Shown one piece after another: positions 1-7,778 of a DNA stretch of 64,000 nt. The stretch covers positions 23,272-87,271 of the forward strand of contig JAFXTM010000005.1 in NCBI GenBank assembly GCA_017535865.1, read 5' to 3'. The notes below the pieces were generated by a model. That model had not been told where the DNA came from and made no database searches. It saw only the letters and a list, made by a program, of their open reading frames with translations. Made by a program: the position numbers and the translations under genes. Position 1 is the stretch's first letter, and every line of letters begins with the position of its first letter. The DNA is from Oscillospiraceae bacterium (GTDB lineage Bacteria; Bacillota; Clostridia; Oscillospirales; Oscillospiraceae).

Positions 1-964
1 TGTTCACGGTGGTGCAGAGCTTCTGTCCAAGCCGGAGAGCATTTGCGGGGCAGACCTCAACACACTGAGCGCAAGCCACGCATTTGGCCTCGTCAACCTC
101 GGCGACGAAGTTCGAGCGGATCGCGTCGCGCGCGCCGAACATCAGACCCACGCGCAGGCCGAAGCAGGCGCAGGCGCAGCAGTTGCAGATCGCCGCGCTC
201 TCGCCGGCCTCCTCGATGTTGGGGATGTCGTGCATGAGGCCGTTCTCCTCGGCACGCTGGATGATCTCCAGCGCCTCCTCCCGCGTGATCTGGCGGGCAC
301 GGCCGGTGCGGATATAGTGCTCAGCGCCCTTGCCCATCTGCAGGCACTGTTCCTCCGCAAGATGCCCGCAGCCGTCGTTGATGGAGGTGCGGGACGCGCG
401 GCAGGAGCAGGGCGAGACGCAGAAGGTATCGTATTTGTTGAGATAATAGGAGAGCTTCTCATAGTCGTGGACATTCGGGATGTCCTTGATGGCGCTCTCG
501 ACAGGGATGACGCGCATCAGACCGTATCCGCTCGGGATCAGCGGGGACATGGTCTGCATGCGGATTCGGGTATATTCCTCAAAGGCGCGGCCGACCTCGG
601 GATGCGTGTCCAGCAGTTCCTGGTTGTTGACCAGCATCTCCATGATGCCGGGAGCGAAGATCTGCATGAAGTACTCGTCCACCCCGGTCTGCTCATTCTT
701 GCAGCAGCGGAACACACCGATCCAGGCGAGATGCTTGGCGATCTTCTCCACTTCCTCAACAGGCTTGCCGACCTTCTTGGCCAGCCACTCCGCCGTGCGC
801 TCCTTGCGAAGGCCGGCTGCGATCGCGACGTCGGCCTCGTCGTCGGTCAGGATGCCGGCAAGGGAATAATACTCCGGCGCGTTTTCGTCGATCTTGTTGA
901 CGACGCCGGTCATGCCGCCGATGATGTGGCACAGCTTGACGATCTTGGGTCTCAGTTCTGCCAT
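1..964 (-). CDS. 4Fe-4S dicluster ferredoxin-like protein (3' end outside window)
   Basis: The protein is cut off by the window edge. It starts at an ATG preceded by AAAGGAGAG. The N-terminal region (about residues 45-85) looks like a small helical winged-helix segment, then come several cysteine groups: CVSPCSCR, CNCCACAC, and near the cut end CVACAQCVEVCP, the last being a canonical 4Fe-4S ferredoxin motif. It therefore probably binds two or more iron-sulfur clusters and passes electrons in the cytoplasm of an anaerobe. Proteins of this layout often sit next to flavin or pyridine-nucleotide disulfide oxidoreductases; any such partner would lie to the left of this window. The substrate is unknown. 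The call of an Fe-S protein is firm; the role is not. Confidence 0.8.
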   Translation of the reverse strand, partial: MAELRPKIVKLCHIIGGMTGVVNKIDENAPEYYSLAGILTDDEADVAIAAGLRKERTAEWLAKKVGKPVEEVEKIAKHLAWIGVFRCCKNEQTGVDEYFMQIFAPGIMEMLVNNQELLDTHPEVGRAFEEYTRIRMQTMSPLIPSGYGLMRVIPVESAIKDIPNVHDYEKLSYYLNKYDTFCVSPCSCRASRTSINDGCGHLAEEQCLQMGKGAEHYIRTGRARQITREEALEIIQRAEENGLMHDIPNIEEAGESAAICNCCACACFGLRVGLMFGARDAIRSNFVAEVDEAKCVACAQCVEVCPANALRLGQKLCTTVN

Positions 965-1034
965 GGTTCTCTCTCCTTTAAAGATTGATGAAACGGATGG
1001 TTAAGGGGCCGTTTCCCCGGATTTCCCTGTTTTC

Positions 1035-1063
1035 AGTATAACGCAGGGGCAAGTTTTTTGCAA
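1035..1063 (-). promoter_or_regulatory. Sigma-A promoter for the 4Fe-4S protein gene
   Basis: Reading leftward: TTGCAA, a 17-base spacer, then TATACT, about 70 bases upstream of the ATG at 964. It lies in the short gap after the GH31 gene. Confidence 0.6.
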
Positions 1064-1085
1064 GGACAGCCCCTGTAAAGCGCCG

Positions 1086-3077
1086 CTATCGTGCGGCGTC
1101 CCTCCCGACGCATGCCGCAGCCTCGTAAAACAGCATCGCATAGGGACTGTTTTTGCGGAAGAAGACCGGTATCTGTCCAAGCGGAGCCGGGACGGTGTGG
1201 CGGCCGCCCCGGTAGCGCTTCCCGCTCCAGAAGTGGATCCACTCCCCCTTTGGCAGCCAGACGCGCCGCTTGCGCGCCCCCTTGCGGATCACGGGGCAGA
1301 CAAACAGCTCGTCCCCCAGATAGTAGCTGTACGTATCCCGGCTCGCTCGATAGCTCCCCGCATCCCAGAAATCGGGCCTCAGCGCCGGGATCCCCTGCTG
1401 CGCCTGTTTGACGCAGTGGGTGATATAGGGCTTGAGCGCACGGTGAATGCTCGTCAGGCGTATGGTGTGATCCCGAACATCGTCAGCATCGAACTGGGCG
1501 TTCGCCCACGGGCGGATGGATTCATGGCTGCGCATCATCAGCGAAAAGCAGCACATCTCCATCCAGCGGATAAAGAGCTCTTCATCCCGTCGGAGCTTCA
1601 TAAAGGAGAAAAAGCCGCCGATATCGCAGTGGACCATCGGGATGCCGGAAAAACCGAGGGAGAAGCTCGCCGGCATGACGCAGGGCATCCCGTAGTCCTT
1701 TGTGAGGTCTGTGTGCTGGTCGCCGTTCCACAGGACCGGCGCGTAGCTCTGGATGCCGATGTAACCGGAGCGCATGAAGAACATCCGCTCCGAGTCGCCG
1801 TATTCGTCGATGGCCTCGCGGTTGACGCGGGCCCAGAGCACCGGCCAGAGGTTGTGAAGTTCGTGCGGGTCCCCATCGTGGAGCACGCAGTCGAGCGGCA
1901 GGTATTCCCCAAAATCCGCCATCCAGCCGGAGACACCGAGCTCCAGCATATTCTGCTTGATAAGCGTCTCCTTGATGTAGGAAACCGCCTCGGGGTTCGT
2001 CAGGTCAAGCATGCCTGCGTCGAAGGTCGTGGACTTGATATGGTAAACGCTCCCGTCGCGGCGCGTTATCAGATAACCGCGCTCCCTGGCATGCTCATAC
2101 AAGCGGCTGCCCTTGACAAGGTATGGGTTGATATAGGCCAGGAATTTCACCCCGCGAGCGTTCAGCTTTGCGATCGCCTCACGCAGCCCAGGATAGAGCC
2201 GCTGATCCGTCTCCCAGTTCCACCAGACCTGATAGCCCATGACCGTGCGGTTGCATCCCGACCAGTCCTGGCTCCACACGCCGCAGATCTTCGCTCCCGC
2301 ATCCAGCATGGCGAAGGTCTTTTCAAGCACCGTCTGCGTCCCGCCCTGCACGCCGAGGATCATGCCGTCCAGGCACCAGTCCGGCAGATACTGCCGGTTG
2401 GGGATCTGGCCGGCCAGCAGTTCCACCAATTCCCGGTAACTGCTCCCCTGTACCAGGGTCAGGGACCGCGGGCAACTGTCGTACACAAAGCGATATTCCT
2501 CCGCCCCGAAACGGGCATAGCCGTCCGCGGCGGTTTCAAAACGGATCAGCCGTCCCGTATCGGTGACGAAAACGGGCATGGGCGCATAACTGCCGATGGC
2601 AGCATGCTTTTTTTCCTTGTAGAACAGTCGCGGCAGCAGGGCTTTTTCCATGATCGTGCCGACCTTGATGTGCTCGGAGACGAAGTTCACCACCTGCTCA
2701 CCGCGCAGGTTCGTCTTTCGGTACTGCTCGCCGCCGCCGAAGACAGCCTCGCCTGCGATGGCCGGAAGCCGGAAGCTGTACGCCCAACCGTTCTGTCCGC
2801 TGAAATGCAGGCGGACTCCCTTTTCGATCTCCTCGATCTCCACCGTAAAGCGGTGATCCTCTCCGGTGAAAACAAGCTTTTTGCCTTCATTTTGTACGTT
2901 CGTCAGCGGAACGCGCGCCGTCTCCGTCACGGTCTCCTTCACTGTGCCGCGATTGCTTTTATATTGTTTTTCCCGTCTCACGGCGGTAACGAAAGGCTGC
3001 TCCGCGTTGTGCAGCAGCGCAAGCTTTCCGTCGAGCGAGACGGTCCAGAGATTCTCTCTCAGTTCGGATCTCAGCAT
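1086..3077 (-). CDS. GH31 alpha-glycosidase, YihQ (sulfoquinovosidase)-like
   Basis: A 663-residue glycoside hydrolase family 31 enzyme, predicted cytoplasmic (no signal peptide). The nucleophile is Asp388 in GWMADFGEYLP and the acid/base is Asp453 in WNGDQHTD; both contexts match E. coli YihQ closely, as do FLAYINPY and DIGG. From memory, YihQ binds the sulfonate with Arg301, Trp304 and Tyr508; the aligned residues here look like Gln (GYQVWW), Trp and Phe (DIGGF), so sulfoquinovose may not be the substrate. The start was chosen at 3077 because ACGGAGG lies 7 bases before it. A longer frame reaches 3170, but its extra Met codons lie in or upstream of a promoter at 3112-3140. No sugar transporter is adjacent. 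GH31 membership is certain; the exact substrate is open. Confidence 0.85.
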   Translation of the reverse strand: MLRSELRENLWTVSLDGKLALLHNAEQPFVTAVRREKQYKSNRGTVKETVTETARVPLTNVQNEGKKLVFTGEDHRFTVEIEEIEKGVRLHFSGQNGWAYSFRLPAIAGEAVFGGGEQYRKTNLRGEQVVNFVSEHIKVGTIMEKALLPRLFYKEKKHAAIGSYAPMPVFVTDTGRLIRFETAADGYARFGAEEYRFVYDSCPRSLTLVQGSSYRELVELLAGQIPNRQYLPDWCLDGMILGVQGGTQTVLEKTFAMLDAGAKICGVWSQDWSGCNRTVMGYQVWWNWETDQRLYPGLREAIAKLNARGVKFLAYINPYLVKGSRLYEHARERGYLITRRDGSVYHIKSTTFDAGMLDLTNPEAVSYIKETLIKQNMLELGVSGWMADFGEYLPLDCVLHDGDPHELHNLWPVLWARVNREAIDEYGDSERMFFMRSGYIGIQSYAPVLWNGDQHTDLTKDYGMPCVMPASFSLGFSGIPMVHCDIGGFFSFMKLRRDEELFIRWMEMCCFSLMMRSHESIRPWANAQFDADDVRDHTIRLTSIHRALKPYITHCVKQAQQGIPALRPDFWDAGSYRASRDTYSYYLGDELFVCPVIRKGARKRRVWLPKGEWIHFWSGKRYRGGRHTVPAPLGQIPVFFRKNSPYAMLFYEAAACVGRDAAR

Positions 3078-3111
3078 GCGGGAACCTCCGTTTATTGCAT
3101 TCATTGCTTCA

Positions 3112-3140
3112 ATTGTAAGCATTTTCTTCATCCGCGTCAA
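3112..3140 (-). promoter_or_regulatory. Sigma-A promoter for the GH31 gene
   Basis: Reading leftward: TTGACG, 17 bases, TACAAT. The predicted transcript start near 3105 lies downstream of the longest open-frame start, which supports the start codon at 3077. Confidence 0.65.
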
Positions 3141-3224
3141 TCCAAAAAAGTTTTTCCGGCTAAGCTTCATCTAAGTTTGAAGTCTTATGATGCGGTCAAA
3201 GCAAAAGGAAAGGTTGTGAAGAAC

Positions 3225-3935
3225 ATGGAAAGCCATGTGTTTCAGCGTCATGAAATCAAATACCTGTTGAACAGCCAACAGCGCGCCGCTGTGGAAGTAG
3301 CCTTCTGCGGCCGTATGCTTCCCGACCCGCACGGGGAGAGCACGATCTGCAACGTCTACTACGACACACCGGACTTCCGGCTCGTACGCGCTTCGCTCGA
3401 GCAGCCGGTATACAAGGAAAAGCTCCGTCTGCGCAGTTACGGGCAGGTCTTTCCCGAGGAACAGGTCTTTCTCGAACTCAAAAAGAAGTATAAAGGTGTC
3501 GTCTACAAACGCCGCATTGAGCTCGCCGAGGACCGTGCCGCAGCCTTTATGATCGGTCTCTCCCCGCTCCCCTACGACAGTCAGATTGGGAATGAAATCG
3601 ACTATTTTCGCCGCTTCTACACCGGCATCCAGCCCGCCGTGTATCTCTGTTATGACCGCTCCGCCTGGTTCTGTGCGGAGGACGCAAGCCTGCGCGCGAC
3701 CTTCGACCGCAATATCCGCTGGCGGCAGAATGAGATGGAACTGATTGCGGCGCCGGGCGGCGAGGCACTGCTGCTGCCGCACCAATCTCTCTTTGAGATC
3801 AAGACCGCCGGTGCCATTCCTCTGTGGCTTGTCGAAGCGCTGGACAAAGCCGGCGCGAAGAAAGCAAGCTTCTCCAAATACGGCGAAGCCTACAAAGTGT
3901 TCAGCAAAGAAAGGACAGGTGTCTGCTGTGCTTGA
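3225..3935 (+). CDS. VTC domain-containing protein (polyphosphate polymerase-like)
   Basis: A 236-residue protein of the VTC/polyphosphate-polymerase domain family, related to the catalytic tunnel domain of yeast Vtc4. Typical features are the N-terminal FQRHEIKYLL, VYYDTPDF, the basic strand EKLRLRSYG, LELKKKYKGVVYKRR, and the late glutamate in LFEIKTAGAIPLW followed by KASFSKYGEAY. These alternating Arg/Lys and Glu residues line the phosphate tunnel in the family. No membrane segment is present. The start is the ATG after AAAGGAAAGG. The stop lies inside the next gene, so translation of the two is probably coupled. In Firmicutes this domain commonly neighbours DUF4956 and CotH genes; whether bacterial members make polyphosphate or act on another phosphorylated polymer is uncertain. 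Confidence 0.85.
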   Translation: MESHVFQRHEIKYLLNSQQRAAVEVAFCGRMLPDPHGESTICNVYYDTPDFRLVRASLEQPVYKEKLRLRSYGQVFPEEQVFLELKKKYKGVVYKRRIELAEDRAAAFMIGLSPLPYDSQIGNEIDYFRRFYTGIQPAVYLCYDRSAWFCAEDASLRATFDRNIRWRQNEMELIAAPGGEALLLPHQSLFEIKTAGAIPLWLVEALDKAGAKKASFSKYGEAYKVFSKERTGVCCA

Positions 3936-4617
3936 AAAACTCATCTCCCCTGTTTATAATACAGGCGAGTCGCTGAGCGCCTCCGCGTTTCTGATCGTGA
4001 TACTGGCCGCGCTCGCCCTCGGTGCGCTTCATGCGCTGCTTTACGGTTACAACAACCGTTCTTCCAAGAGCTTCTCCGTCACGCTGGCCACTCTCCCGGC
4101 CATCGTTTGTGTCGTGATTCTGATGGTCAACGGCAGTATCGGCGCAGGAGTTGCCGTGGCCGGTACCTTCTCGCTGGTCCGTTTCCGTTCCGCTCCGGGC
4201 TCCGCACGGGAGATCTCGGCGGTCTTCACCTCCATGGCGCTCGGTCTTGCCTGCGGGCTTGGTTATCCTGGGCTTGCATTTCTGTTTGGGCTGATCCTCG
4301 CTGCCGTTGACACGATCTATGCACACACCGCCTTTGGGGAGCCGCATCTGGGCATCGTCCGCAAAAGCCTGCAGATCACCGTGCCGGAAATCCTCGAATA
4401 CAACGGCGTCTTTGACGATATCTTTGCCCGATACACCGAGGAGGTCCGTCTCGTCCGCGTCAAAACCACGAATCTCGGGAGTCTGAATCGGCTGAGCTAT
4501 GAGCTTACCATGAAAAAGCCAGGCACCGAGAAGGCCATGATCGACGAGCTTCGATGCCGCAACGGGAATCTGGAGATCTCGATCAGCGAGCAAGCTACTG
4601 ACAGCAATGAACTCTGA
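3919..4617 (+). CDS. DUF4956 membrane protein
   Basis: About 232 residues. The N-terminal half has three to four hydrophobic segments (SAFLIVILAALALGALHALL, VTLATLPAIVCVVILMVNG, AVFTSMALGLACGLGY, LAFLFGLILAAVDTIY). A soluble C-terminal domain follows, ending LEISISEQATDSNEL. The conserved core GTFSLVRFRSAPGSAREI is typical of DUF4956. Start choice is between GTG at 3919 and GTG at 3928, both behind AAAGGA and both inside the 3' end of the VTC gene; no ATG fits. The overlap implies translational coupling. DUF4956 repeatedly co-occurs with VTC proteins, so it is probably their membrane partner, perhaps for export of the polymer. That role is inference. Confidence 0.8.
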   Translation: MSAVLEKLISPVYNTGESLSASAFLIVILAALALGALHALLYGYNNRSSKSFSVTLATLPAIVCVVILMVNGSIGAGVAVAGTFSLVRFRSAPGSAREISAVFTSMALGLACGLGYPGLAFLFGLILAAVDTIYAHTAFGEPHLGIVRKSLQITVPEILEYNGVFDDIFARYTEEVRLVRVKTTNLGSLNRLSYELTMKKPGTEKAMIDELRCRNGNLEISISEQATDSNEL

Positions 4618-4639
4618 TCTGTTCTGGAGGATTTCACAT

Positions 4640-6481
4640 ATGGGGAAAAAACACATTGCCTGCGTTCTGGTCATCCTGCTGACCATGAGCCTTTTGTCCG
4701 GCTGCGGCAGCATTGCCGTATCAACTGAAAGAACAGAACTTGCTGCCGGTGTCTCCGGTCCGGTCAGTACCGCCGTCACCGAAAGCGGCGTTTCCTTCTC
4801 GGACGATGAGATCGCGATCGAGCTGAGCGACAGCGGCAGCCGTTGTGAAGACTCTTCCGTGCTGATAAACGGGAGCACCGTCACCATCACCTCTGCCGGG
4901 GACTATGTTCTGACAGGTTCCCTCTCGGACGGACAGATCCTCATCAAAGCCCCGGACGACGCTAAGGTCAAGCTCATTCTGAACGGCGTCTCCATCATCA
5001 AAAAAGGTCACGCCGCAATCTACGCCGTAAATGCCGATAAGCTCGTGCTCTTCTCCACTGAGGGAAGCGAAAACCTGCTGCAGTCCACAGGCGACTTTGT
5101 CCAGTCCGATGAGGACAAGGTAGACGCCGCCGTCTTCGCCCGCTGTGATCTGACGCTCAGCGGCGACGGTATACTGAATATCAGCTGCCTGACGGGTCAC
5201 GCAGTCGTGTCCAAAGACGATCTGAAGCTCAGAAGCGGCACCGTGAATCTGGAGGCTGCGTGCAAAGGTCTGTACGGCAAGGACAGCGTCACAATCGTGG
5301 GCGGCACGCTCAACGCCGACGTTGGCACCGACGGTCTGTATGCCGCCAACAGCGAGGACAGCGAGAAAGGCACGGTCACCATCGAGGGCGGCATACTGAA
5401 CCTTCTTTGCCAGAAGGACGGCGTGGACGCGAGCGGTGATATCCGGATCGACGGCGGCACGCTGACAATCAGTGCCGGCAGCAACCAGGAAGGCAAGGGC
5501 ATCAAGTCCGACGCAGATATCACGGTCAGCGGAGGCTGCGTCACCGTCAGCTCCGTAGACGACGCTATCCATGCCTCCGGTTCGGTCGAGCTGAGCGGCG
5601 GCGATCTCCTGCTCTCGACCGGGGACGACGGCGTTCACGCGGACGATACGCTCGCGGTCAGCGGCGGCTGCGTCACCGTGAATCAAAGCTATGAAGGCAT
5701 GGAAGCGCAGGTCATCATCGTCTCCGGCGGCACGATCCGCGTCAACGCCCGCGACGACGGTTTCAACGCTGCCGGTGGAAAGGACAGCTCCAACGACATG
5801 GGCTTTTTCGGCGGCGACCCCTTTCTCACGGACAGCGACGCCTCTCTCACCATTTCTGGCGGCACCATCCATGTGAACGCGGAGGGCGACGGGCTCGATT
5901 CCAACGGCTACCTGTACATGAGCGGCGGCGAGGTCTATGTGAGCGGGCCTACAGACAGTGCCAACGGCGCTCTTGACTACGGGTTCGACGCTGTGATCAG
6001 CGGCGGCACCATCGTCGCAGTCGGCGCGGCGGGCATGGCGGAAAACTTTGGGCAAAACTCAAGCCAAGGCAGCATTCTCGTCAATCTCAGCTCACCCCAG
6101 CCCGCGGGCAGCATGGTCTATCTTCTTGATAAAACGGGCACGGTCCTTGCAAGCTATGAACCTGAAAAGAGCTACACCTCGGTTGTGATCAGCACCCCCG
6201 GGCTCTCCGTGGGAGAGGATTATATCATACTAGCGGGTGACGAGGAGATGGAAGTCTCGCTTATCGATCTGATCTATGGCAGCGGCGCTTTCATGGGCGG
6301 TATGGGTCCCGGCGGCTTCAACGGTTTCGGAAACTCCAGCGGGAGGCCGGAGTCGCAGATACCCGGCGGATTCCCACAGGGCAACCTTCCTCCGGATGGA
6401 TTTCCGGAAGGCATCCCGCAGGGTGGATTATCCGAGGGTGGCTCCAGGCCCGGCTGGAATAGCGCTTCCGATCTGTCATAG
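4640..6481 (+). CDS. Carbohydrate-binding (DUF4353-like) beta-helix lipoprotein
   Basis: A 613-residue predicted lipoprotein with signal peptide and lipobox LLSGC at about residues 22-26. The mature part has an N-terminal strand-rich region (ITSAGDYVLTGSLSDGQI), then many imperfect turns of the type ISGGTIHVNAEGDGLDSNG and LSGGDLLLSTGDDGVHADD. This pattern predicts a right-handed parallel beta-helix and matches the carbohydrate-binding family once called DUF4353. The last 60 residues are rich in Gly, Pro, Phe and Asn, as in a wall-spanning or sticky tail. The start has TCTGGAGG upstream. It is the third gene after VTC and DUF4956, the place often held by a CotH-type protein. Probably displayed on the outer face of the membrane; ligand unknown. 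Confidence 0.8.
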   Translation: MGKKHIACVLVILLTMSLLSGCGSIAVSTERTELAAGVSGPVSTAVTESGVSFSDDEIAIELSDSGSRCEDSSVLINGSTVTITSAGDYVLTGSLSDGQILIKAPDDAKVKLILNGVSIIKKGHAAIYAVNADKLVLFSTEGSENLLQSTGDFVQSDEDKVDAAVFARCDLTLSGDGILNISCLTGHAVVSKDDLKLRSGTVNLEAACKGLYGKDSVTIVGGTLNADVGTDGLYAANSEDSEKGTVTIEGGILNLLCQKDGVDASGDIRIDGGTLTISAGSNQEGKGIKSDADITVSGGCVTVSSVDDAIHASGSVELSGGDLLLSTGDDGVHADDTLAVSGGCVTVNQSYEGMEAQVIIVSGGTIRVNARDDGFNAAGGKDSSNDMGFFGGDPFLTDSDASLTISGGTIHVNAEGDGLDSNGYLYMSGGEVYVSGPTDSANGALDYGFDAVISGGTIVAVGAAGMAENFGQNSSQGSILVNLSSPQPAGSMVYLLDKTGTVLASYEPEKSYTSVVISTPGLSVGEDYIILAGDEEMEVSLIDLIYGSGAFMGGMGPGGFNGFGNSSGRPESQIPGGFPQGNLPPDGFPEGIPQGGLSEGGSRPGWNSASDLS

Positions 6482-6502
6482 GCAGGACTTCAGAACAATA
6501 AC

Positions 6503-6540
6503 AGCGAGGGTGTGAACCAGTGTTCATGCCCCGCTTTTTG
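6503..6540 (+). terminator. Probable terminator after the VTC operon
   Basis: An imperfect hairpin (GCGAGGGTGTGAAC against GTTCATGCCCCGC) is followed by TTTTTG. It sits directly before the galK promoter. Confidence 0.45.
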
Positions 6541-6569
6541 TTGACCACTGCGGTAAACTGTGGTAAGGT
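6541..6569 (+). promoter_or_regulatory. Promoter for galKT
   Basis: TTGACC, 17-base spacer, TAAGGT. The -35 is good and the -10 weak, which would suit a regulated promoter. galK begins 31 bases after the -10 with GGAGG before its ATG. Confidence 0.5.
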
Positions 6570-6599
6570 AAAGAAAATGAAAAAACGTCGGAGGCAGAT

Positions 6600-7778
6600 A
6601 TGTACGAGCTGATGAAACAGAAATTTCAGAACACATTTCACCGCGAAGCTCAGTTTCTTTTCTCCGCGCCGGGACGAACGGAACTGAGCGGAAACCACAC
6701 CGACCATCAGCTCGGAAAAGTGTTGGCCGGCGCTGTCGATCTCGACACAGTGGCGGCTTTGGCCCTCAACGGCGAGCCGGTCATCCGCGTTCTCTCGGAG
6801 GGCTACCCCCTCTGCGAGATCACGCTCGACGATCTCTCCGTCCGACCAGAGGAGACAGGAACGACCGCTGCGCTCATCCGCGGCACCGCCGCCGGGATCG
6901 CAGCACGCGACTGTACCATTCCCGGCTTTGACGCCTATGTGACCAGCCGCGTGCTGGCCGGAAGCGGTCTCTCCTCCTCCGCCGCTTTTGAGGTGCTCTT
7001 CGGCACTATTCTCAATCATCTGACCGATGCCGGACTTGACGCTCTGCAAATCGCGCAGCTCGGGCAGTATGCCGAAAATGTGTATTTCGGCAAGCCCTGC
7101 GGCCTGCTGGACCAGGCTGCGTCCTCTCTCGGCGGGGTCATCACCATCGACTTCGCAGACGAGACGGCCCCGCTGGTCGAACGCCTGGACCTGGATCTGG
7201 CCGGTTTCGGCTACGCGCTATGCATCGTCGACAGCGGTGCCGACCACGCTGGGCTGACCGACGAATATGCCGCGATCCCGGGGGAGCTCAAGATCGTCAG
7301 CGCCCATTTCGGCAAAAACCATCTGCGCGAAGTCCCGGAGGATTCCTTTTACGCCGAATTGCCGGCACTGCGCCGTGAAGCCGGTGACCGGGCGGTGCTG
7401 CGCGCTATCCATATCTATGAGGAAAACCGCCGCGTCACCGAACAGGTTGCCGCGCTCAAGCGTGGAGACTTCGACCGTTTTCTGGAGCTGGTCAAGGCCT
7501 CCGGCCGCTCCTCCTGGATGTATCTGCAGAACGTGATCCCAGCCGGCTGTAAGGAGCATCAGGATCTGGCCATCTCGCTTGCTCTGGCAGAAAAGCTGCT
7601 CGGCGGCCGCGGAGCCTTCCGTGTCCACGGCGGTGGATTTGCCGGAACGATCCAGGCCTTTGTGCCGCTGGATATTCTGGAGGACTTCCGCGCCGGCATG
7701 GATGCCGTACTGGGTGCCGGAAGCTGTCATGTACTCTCCATCCGATCTGAGGGTGGCATTTTGCTGGAGGAAATATGA
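6600..7778 (+). CDS. galK: Galactokinase
   Basis: A 392-residue GHMP-family kinase that phosphorylates alpha-D-galactose at C1 using ATP, the first step of the Leloir pathway. The N-terminal substrate signature reads GRTELSGNHTDHQ, the ATP-binding glycine/serine loop is VLAGSGLSSSAAFE, and the C-terminal GHMP motif is FRVHGGGFAGTIQAF. Length is usual for the family. The start has GGAGG 6 bases upstream. The stop overlaps the start of galT by ATGA, so the two are co-translated. No galE epimerase or galactose transporter is seen nearby. Confidence 0.93.
   Translation: MYELMKQKFQNTFHREAQFLFSAPGRTELSGNHTDHQLGKVLAGAVDLDTVAALALNGEPVIRVLSEGYPLCEITLDDLSVRPEETGTTAALIRGTAAGIAARDCTIPGFDAYVTSRVLAGSGLSSSAAFEVLFGTILNHLTDAGLDALQIAQLGQYAENVYFGKPCGLLDQAASSLGGVITIDFADETAPLVERLDLDLAGFGYALCIVDSGADHAGLTDEYAAIPGELKIVSAHFGKNHLREVPEDSFYAELPALRREAGDRAVLRAIHIYEENRRVTEQVAALKRGDFDRFLELVKASGRSSWMYLQNVIPAGCKEHQDLAISLALAEKLLGGRGAFRVHGGGFAGTIQAFVPLDILEDFRAGMDAVLGAGSCHVLSIRSEGGILLEEI

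Noticed and set aside
230-988. Plus-strand open frame of 252 codons at the left edge
   Set aside because: It is the complement of the iron-sulfur protein gene, which has cysteine motifs and a ribosome site; the plus frame has neither.
3078-3170. Longer GH31 start with 31 extra residues
   Set aside because: A good promoter (TTGACG-17-TACAAT) lies within that stretch and GGAGG stands only before the start at 3077.
1197-3224. Long plus-strand open frame running into the VTC gene
   Set aside because: It is antisense to the GH31 gene, whose protein has clear catalytic motifs. Only the part from 3225 matches a protein family.
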